From NCBI GenBank assembly GCA_035079385.1, contig JAVHKY010000004.1, positions 22,371,001 to 22,435,000 of the forward strand: a stretch of 64,000 bases of DNA, written 5' to 3'. Position 1 is the stretch's first letter. Each line of letters starts with the position of its first letter. This document shows, one piece after another, positions 45,301 through 54,300 of the stretch. A program made the translations under genes and the position numbers. The notes beneath the pieces are model-generated. The model did not search any database, had not been told where the DNA came from, and was given only the letters and a program-made list of their open reading frames with translations. The stretch comes from Aspidiotus rigidus. Its lineage: Eukaryota > Arthropoda > Insecta > Hemiptera > Diaspididae.

Positions 45301-48300
45301 ATTTTTGAACTTTGAATATTTTCCAAGATGTTTTTGTCAAAAAATCATCCGAGTATGAAAATATTTTCGGACTGAGAATATTTTCATGTTTTAATTGAAA
45401 AAACAACCAAGTATGAAAATATTTTTGAACTTGGAATATTTTCAAAGATGTTCCTGTCAGAAAATCAACCAAGTATGAAAACATTTTTGGACTTGAAATA
45501 TTTTCAAAGATGTTTTTTCCAAAAACCATCCAAGTATGAAAATACTTTTGAACTTTGAATATCTTCCAAGATTTTTTTGTCAAAAAATCATCCGAGTATG
45601 AAAATATTTTTGGACTTGGAATATTTTCATGATTTAATTGAAAAAACAACGAAGTATGAAAATATTTTTGAACTTTGAATATTTTCCAAGATGTTTTTGT
45701 CAAAAAATCATCCAAGTATGAAATTATGTTCGGACTTAGAATATTTTCCAATATGTTTTTATCGAAAAAACAACCAAGTATGGAAATATTTTTGAACTTT
45801 GAATATTTTCCAAGATGTTTTTGTCAAAAAATCATCCGAGTATGAAAATATTTTCGGACTGAGAATATTTTCATGTTTTAATTGAAAAAACAACCAAGTA
45901 TGAAAATATTTTTGAACTTGGAATATTTTCAATGATGTTCCTGTCAGAAAATCAACCAAGTATGAAAACATTTTTGGACTTGAAATATTTTCAAAGAAGT
46001 TTTTTCCAAAAACCATCCACGTATGAAAATATTTTTGAACTTTGAATATTTTTCAAGATTTTTTTGTCAAAAAATCATCCGAGTATGAAAATATTTTTGG
46101 ACTTGGATTTTCATGATTTAATTGAAAAAACAACGAAGTATGAAAATATTTTTGAACTTTGAATATTTTTCCAATATGTTTTTATCGAAAAAACAACCAA
46201 GTATGGAAATATTTTTGAACTTGGAATATTTTCAAAGATGTTTTTGTCAAAAAATCAACCAAGTATGAAAACATTTTTGGACTTGGAATATTTTCATGTT
46301 TTTATTGAAAAAACAACAAAGTATGAAAATATTTTTGAACTTTGAATATTTTCCAAGATGTTTTTATTGAGAAAACAACCAAGTCTGAAAATATTTTCAT
46401 ACTTGGTCGTCTTTTCAATCAAAACATCTTGGAAAATATTCTAAGTCCGAACATAATTTCATACTTGGATGATTTTTTGACAAAAACATCTTGGAAAATA
46501 TTCAAAGTTCAAAAATTTTTTCATACTTGGTTATTTTTTCGATAAAAACATATTGGAAAATATTCTAAGTCTGAAATCTACAAATAGACGATCTACAAAA
46601 CAAATGAACGAATAATGTGAACGACAACAAAAGGCAGGAAAAATACAAAAACCCTTGCTCACTCGCGGAACAGTGAAAAAACCCAAGTCCCGTCACTCCT
46701 CCAGTGCTGTCGCGATTGCCTCGTCACTAGCCACGCCGTTGAGTGTTTGTTTACAAAAAATAAAGTCAGGAGAGTCATCAGCTAAAAAGTAACTTACAAA
46801 CAAACTGGATGTCCATTTTATCTGCTCTCAAGCTCCCTTTGCAAGGCTAGCGCTGATCGGTTCAGGTAGGTCAGGTGGTTCTCAAGATATGAGAAGACGG
46901 ACAAACTTTCTATTTTATATGAGTTGTTTGGAGTCCTATACAATCTAGGAAACAATCCAAAAATGATGAACAAGCTCCCTGATGCGCGAGTTGTTAGAAG
47001 GGTCGGCTAATGCTATTTCATCACATCCCTTTTTTGTGTATTATTGGAACTCTTCAATTTCAATACAAGTCTCTGTCAACTCTAAACCCAGGACTAGTTG
47101 AAGATTAAGTCACGGATCACAAGTCATGAATGTATGTTAATGTGGCAATTAAATCATTTGTTTTCCCAAACTCCAATTATCAAATACTACACGTCAAGGG
47201 GAACTTTTTTTTAATCACAATTAATAACACGCAAAATACGCAAGACTACTACACACAACATACAATTCACTCAACAGTGACGTCAGCTTCTCAATTGGGA
47301 TAATAGGATCGGCTTTTGCGTTGCAAATCAACTCTGAAAAGAACAATCGAGTCAGAATGATTTGTCAAAATTCTAATTAGAAGTACTTACTCGAAAAAAG
47401 TTGGACCAAATTCTCATCCACTGCTAGCTCCTACTATTTGTCTTGTATTGTAGTAGGCGTTCCCAACAGTGGTAAATGAATATTATATCATACAATTTCG
47501 CTATGTTCTGCTGGTTCTTATTGTCAGGAGAATACAATTAATTGTAACAGGTATTATTGATTGTATGAAATCATAGGACAATGTGAAAAGATACATTCGC
47601 GTATTTTTGTTCCGCTTTGTCGACTTTCATCATCTGTTTGTTGGTAAATGGCGCTAGAAAGTTTGAAAGATTTGCCTAGATGATGGAAATCCAATATTTC
47701 TGCTCTCCACTGCTAGCTCCTACTATATGTCTTATATTATAGTAGGCGTTCCCAACAGTGGTAAATGAATATTGTATTATACAATTTCGCTATGTTCTGC
47801 TGGTTTACATTGTCAGGAGAATACAATTAATTGTAACAGATATTATCGATTGTATGACGTCATAAGATAAGGTGGGAAGACACACCTGTGTATTTTTTGT
47901 ATACTGAATCAACTTTTTAGGTTTGTACTTGCTCTACAAACTACAAACCAATTGCTTTTGCTTCTTTTTCTTCAGGCTTACAATTATTGTTTTGATTTTG
48001 ATTTTCAATGTGAATTTGAGTAATAAGTCAATTGCACTATTATCCATCTTTAAAAAATGTACTTTGTGTGTAGAAGTTGTTGGAGGTGTTTTTCTTTTTT
48101 ATTTACAATGTCATATACTGGTATTGATTGAGACAGTATTCCGTAATACTGCATGATATGTCAATTGTTCTACTACTTTGTACATCAACAATGGATGAAT
48201 GTCATTGCTTGATGAAACCTGTTTCATGTAAATGGAGAATGCAGCTACTTTGGGTGAACTGGTGTGTATGTGTGTTAAGGATGAAAGAACAAACATTGGT

Positions 48301-51300
48301 TGTTTCCTGATGATGACGACGAGGTGCGTCGAAACGTCGAGTTGTTTTTGAATAAAGGTGGCAACAAAAGCAAACTGTCTCATTTAAATTGATATCTGTT
48401 TGTCACGTAAAAACAAAACTTTCTTTATTAATTGTTTGTGTATTTGATTGGTTTGTGATATTCATGTCAATACATGGTCACAGTCAAGGTTTGTAATACT
48501 GCATGTCAGTCAAATATTCATTCTAGAGAAAAGTAGTTTTTGCGCAATCAATCAATCTGTTGGTCATTTTGGGATTATTCTGCTTGTTGATTTGGAAGTA
48601 CGTCAATTCAACTTTGTACACAAAATCCAGGCAAGAACCTCTTCTAGCCTGCTGGAGGCCGCTTGTTTCATCTGCTCTTCATTAGGTGGCGCTAGAAAGT
48701 TTTTACGCGTGCGTGAAAGATTCGCTTAGAAGATGGAAATCCAATATTTCTGCTCTCCACTGCTAGCTCCTACTATATGTCTTGTATTGTAGTAGGCGTT
48801 CCCAACAGTGGTAAATGAATATTTTATTATACAATTTCGCTATGTTCTGCTGGTTTACGTTGTCAGGAGAGTACAATTAATTGTAACAGGTATTATTGAT
48901 CCTATGAAATCACAGGACAATGTGGAAAAATTCATTCGCGTATTTTTCTTCCGCTTTGTCGACTTTCATCATCTGTTTGTTGGTAAATGGCGCTAGAAAG
49001 TTTGAAAGATTTGCCTAGATGATGGAAATCCAATATTTCTGCTCTCCACTGCTAGCTCCTACTATTTGTCTTGTATTATAGTAGGCGTTCCCAACAGTGG
49101 TAAATGAATATTGTATTATACAATTTCGCTATGTTCTGCTGGTTTACATTGTCAGGAGAATACAATTAATTGTAACAGGTATTATTGATTTTATGACGTC
49201 ATGAAACGAAATGGGAAGATCTTTCACTTTGTCGCGCTGTGTCGATTTTTATCGTCTGCCCTTCAGCAGATGACGCTAGAAAGTTTTTAGGTGTGGGTAA
49301 AAGATTTGCCTAGACTATTATTATTATTAGACATTATTTATCGAGCTAATATCATATAAAGATTAGCTAAGGACATATTCAGACCCATTATTTCTACTCT
49401 TTATTGCTAGCTCCTACTTTATTAATTTGTATTACGGTAGGCGTTCCCAACAGTGATAGAGAAATTGCACAATCTTGCTGCTGTTACGTCTGTTGTCAGA
49501 AGTGAGCAGCTGATTGTAACAGACGACCTAGTGTATAATTTTGCATCAATAAACTTCTTCAAAAAATTTTGAGGAAACGTGCAGTTTGCAGAGAAGTGAC
49601 AGTTGAGACGTCTTTTGAGTTTCTGAATGAGAAATCGACGAGATGTGATGTACAAATTTTCTTTCAACACAATACCTTGCAGTTACTTGCATGTTTTATT
49701 GCTTTTGTATCAATATTATGAAGTGCTCCTGCAGATTTACTGAAAATATTGTCCTCTTGTTGCAGGAAGAACAAATCACCATCGAGGTGGTTATACCAAA
49801 CAAGGATCATAGAGCTTTGTTGCGATCGCGTACATATCCGACAGTCGACGATATTCGTCGAGCGAATAACGTTAAGATAATGTTCCCGGACAGAATTACG
49901 AATAATGGTCAGTATAATTGCCAGGGCTTTCATCAACAATTTCGATGCGTTGCACTTCGATGAATGAAAAACGTTTTGATTTCAGAGTATCATCAAAACG
50001 GTCCAAGCGAAGTGAATGGTCACGACAGCGACGAAAAGGAGCAACCGGTTAGACCGTGTGATATTGTTCAGATTACCGGTAAAGCGGAACATTGCGAAGC
50101 CGCCAAGCAAGCGCTGTTGGAGACTATTCCAGTAGAAATAGAGGTACGTTGAGAATGCTCTGAGATTTTCGAACAATTGCGTTGACATTTTAATTGTTCT
50201 ATTTCTCTTTGTCTCTTGTAGCTTGAAATTCCGTACAACTATCACAGTTCTATAATCGGGCAGAAGGGTAATGTTATTCGCGAGATAATCAGTAACTACG
50301 ACGTCCAAGTCGACGTCCCGAATCCAGATTTGAAACTTGATATAATCAAGGTAAGTTGGTTATACAATAGGAGTATAGACCTTTTTCCTGGTGACTCATA
50401 ACATTGATAAGAGTGAACAACAGTAAGCAAAAGTACCCGTTAATGTCATCGATACAGTGTTGCCAACCGTGGCATATTCGGCAACACATTTCAAATTTTA
50501 TGTATTTCTTACGCTGACTGGCTGACATCAGGTTTTACATGTCTTCAACTTGAAGAATACCAAGATAGCAATCCGGAGAAAGGGGTCTTTTGTTGCATTA
50601 CAAAAAATCCAGTTCTCTTGATCGTTGTTCCACATTACGGCTCACCAAGATGGTAATCTAGAGAAAGGAGTCTTTTGTTCTTGTACAAAAAACGCAGTTT
50701 CCTTGATCGTTCTACATTACAGCTACTCCAATTCTCATTCTATATTATACAAAGATAGCAATCTAGAGAAAAGTGTCTTTGTTCCTCCACAAAAAACCCA
50801 GTTCTCTTGATCGTTGTTCCACATTAGGGCTTCTCCAATTCTCATTTCCATATACCAAGATAACAATCCAGAGAAAAGAGTCTTTTGTTTCCCTACAAAA
50901 AACCCAGTTCTCTTGATCGTTGTTCCACATTGCAGGGGTGCTTAGGCAATTGCATTGGCTAAAACTTAGCTAAAAGCTAACCCTCCAAATTAATTGGCCT
51001 TGGGTCCTTGGCTATCAGCTAACGGCTCAATTTTGGAACAAAATAGATTGGCTAATAGCTATAGCTATGAGCTAATGGCTGAAAGTAGGGGTGGGGTAAC
51101 TTCAATGTAGAGAGGTGAGGTGTGGGGAAAAGAAAATATTAGCCGTTAGCAATTCCAATTTGAGTGACTAACGGCCAAGCTAATGGCTAACATGATTTCA
51201 GTAGCTAGCTAACGGCTAGCTAATTTTTGATGAAAATTGCTCGGCTAATGGCCGGCTTAGCTGAGCACCCCTGCACATTAGGGCTCCTCCAATTTCCACG

Positions 51301-54300
51301 TACCAAGATAGCAATCCAGAGAAAGGAGTCTTTTGTTCTTCTAAGAAAAACGCAGTTCTTTTGATCGTTCTACATTCCAGCTACTCCGATCCTCATTTCA
51401 AATCAAAATCAGAGGTGTCAAGCATAAGCCATTAATCGCTAAAGCAGCAGAAACAGCCAATCTTTGATTGGCTTTTAGCTAATCAAAAGCCAGTCAATGA
51501 TTTTTTCATTCAGCTGTTAGCCGATCAAAAGCAAATAATGACCAGCTGCTTTTCATTTCGCTCCGGAACGGTTCATTCCGCTCCGGAGTTTTATCATTCT
51601 GTTCCAGAGTTAAGCTATTGGTGAGGGATGGAAAGTTTGCCGTCAATCGCTTAAGTCAAAGTCTAAGCTGATTTTTGAACAGCTTAGAGGCCACTTAAGC
51701 CTAAGCTGTTCCCAATATTCATTAAGCCAAAAGCCAGTCATTGAGCGACAGCTTAATGAGTTAATGAACTTGATGGATCTTTTTTTCTTTATTCAATCAG
51801 GAGAAAATGATCGCCCTTTTCGAGGAAATCATGATGCAAAGTACCCATTTCTCTAGATTTATATTTTGGATTAGTTCTACTTTCTCACAGTAGTCAGTAC
51901 TGCAGCCCGCAGCTTCACAGCAGGCGCTGCGGTGCTGCATGCGTTTGTGTGATCCTGTTAATTATCAAGTGTGAATGTGATTGATTAGTCGATTTCATTT
52001 TAAAGGGGAAAAAAAATAAAATAAGCTCGAAGCTGTTCGCCGCTAAGCTGTTGAAGTGAGCCAAAAGCCAAAAGCTAAGCTGTTTGAATTCATGAAACAA
52101 CTTATAAGCCTAAATCAAAGTCTAAGCTGTTTGCGAACCGCTTTCCATCCCTGCTATTGGTGAATCGTTTAGTAGTTCAGTAGCCAATGAAATGAAAAAA
52201 AAAAAAGCGATAGCCAAATTTTAAGCCAATCGTCGGTAAAGCAAGACGCTAAAAGCTAGTTTTAAGTTTTAAGTCAATCAGCATTTGCTTGACACCTCTG
52301 TAAATTCAAATACAAAGATAGCAATCTAGAGAAAAGAGTCTTTTGATCTTCTACAAAGAAGCCAGTCCGCTTGATAGTTGTTCCATATTAGGATTTAGGG
52401 CTCCTCCAATTCTCATTTTTATATATCAAGATAGCAATCCAGAGAAAGGAATCTTTTGTTCTTCTACAAAAAACTCATTTCTCTTGATCGTTATCTAAAA
52501 AAATACGTCATTCTGGCATAGCACAGCAGTGTGCACGGTGTTACATTTGGAATGTTGAAATATAATACATTTTCAGCCTCCCAGGTTGGCAACGCTGCTT
52601 CGATAGTCATCATTTTGATATTACAATGATTGGGTCAACCATCCTATCGATTCCTTTAACGATATATAGGGAACGCTTTGATCGCACATTGATATTTAAA
52701 AATGAGGAATTAATGAAGAAGCAAAGGTTTGTATTTAGAATCTGGAACCTCTCGATTATTCAAAATGTGCCTTTGTTCCTGTGTAGTGAAATATCAATGA
52801 ATGATCAAAACTTTCCCCATGTATTCTTATGGAATCTCAAGCAGTCTATTCAATACGTCACTGGGGAAAGGTCTGTCTAGTTGCAGTTCTGACTGTATTG
52901 TTTGCCCCATATGGTTACAGATTCGAGGTCGCCAGGCGTGCGTTGAGGAGGCGAAAAATGCGATTCTCAAGCGGAAAAAGGAGATCGACGATGGTCGTGA
53001 AGAATGGGAATTGCGGAGTTTCGAGGTCAAGGTGAGTCTCTGGTGAATATGTTGGGCTTTAGTTATGGTAAGTTGTGATAACGAAGTTATATTTATTCGC
53101 AAATTTAGTTGGACGTCGATCCGGAGTATCATTCGTACATCATCGGACGTGGTGGGGAAGTTATCAATAAGATACGTAATGATCATAATGTGCAGATTAG
53201 TTTGCCGAAGAAGAACGACCCCGAGCCGCAGATCATCACGATCACTGGCTTCCAAAAGGACGTAGAAGCGGCTCAAGCCAATATTTTGGACATAGTCGAG
53301 AAGCTGGTGAGTTTCATCGTCGTATTCTCGAATCGACATCGCGAACTTTGATTTGAAGTCCACTTCTATGTACCCCACCTACCATTTATTGTGGCAAGGG
53401 ACTCGAAAAAACGTCCACTTTCGAGCCATATTATATGACAGCTGAGAGAGACTTGGAAAGATGTCAACTTTCAAGCTTTATAGATCATGATAGAATGGAA
53501 TCAGAGAAATTTAGACTCTGGAAAATACCGCAGTAGCGGAACTAATTTGACCCATGGAACAGGTTCCTTGCGTCCCTCGTTTGACTTCGTTATGAAAGCC
53601 GTCTTTTTTCGTAGACTATCTTTCGTTCTTTGTAATCCTGAATTTAGAAATTTTCTGGTGGGAGAAAGATTGGTAGCTTGGTCACAGGTGTCTAGGATAA
53701 GAAACCTAGAATGACTTCGAAAACATGATTGAGACCAATTCATTTGTGAGTTTCTAATTCTCCGTCTTCCTCGTTTCAATAAATTAATTGCGTGATATGA
53801 TGCTAAAAGGCTGATCCGCTATTTTTGTATAAATTGAGAATAGAATTCAATTTTGAAATCTAGATTGAAATTTACGAGTATGAAAATTTTCCTCTGTACA
53901 CATTTCCAGCATCATAGCTGTGGTCAAAATTACCGGTGTAGGTAAATTCCTCTTTTCCAGGGGAAAATCACGAGTTAGTGCGGATCTATGCGTGAAAATG
54001 ATGAGAACATCTCGAAACATCGACTTAACGACTCTCAGGCTTTCATTGCGTGAACTTTTCCGACCCATAACTCGGGCTCTGACCATGGCAAGAAACTAGA
54101 CTTAGCTCGGTCATAGAACTTTGATCAACCTCCCATCCTGATGTATATCGCTTGGAAAATTGACATTTTTCGTAGTGTCGGACCTCCCTCTCTTACTCAG
54201 ACTTTTTCCCAGAATCGATTTATGTTTTTAAATACTTTCGAAGATGTTTTGAGGCGAACGGAAGCATTTGGCTAATTCTTGTCCTCTGAATCATCAAAAC

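Larger units (their letters stand above)
50558..52500 (+). repeat. Tandem array of about 105-bp units in vigilin intron 19, split by two insertions
   Basis: Seven units begin with AAGATAGCAATCCAGAGAAA near 50560, 50646, 50752, 50856, 51302, 52315 and 52429. Each has TTTTGT-loop-ACAAAA and, in the better copies, AGAGAA/TTCTCT pairing. Two hAT-like insertions (50933 and 51410) break the array. Confidence 0.7.

Noticed and set aside
45272..46016. Open frames of 159 and 85 residues with repeated FLTKTSWKIFKVQKYFHTW
   Set aside because: Direct translation of the 62-bp AT-rich tandem array; no start or splice context and no family resemblance.
47418..47475. Twister ribozyme in the GCGTTCCCAAC core of the repeated structured sequence
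   Set aside because: CCCAA resembles the twister core, but the stem order and conserved 5' part do not fit, while hinge, ACA box, pocket spacing and rRNA complementarity fit an H/ACA snoRNA.
45250..52500. CRISPR-like array (regularly spaced repeats)
   Set aside because: Eukaryotic introns; units are contiguous tandem repeats or structured RNA copies without unique short spacers.
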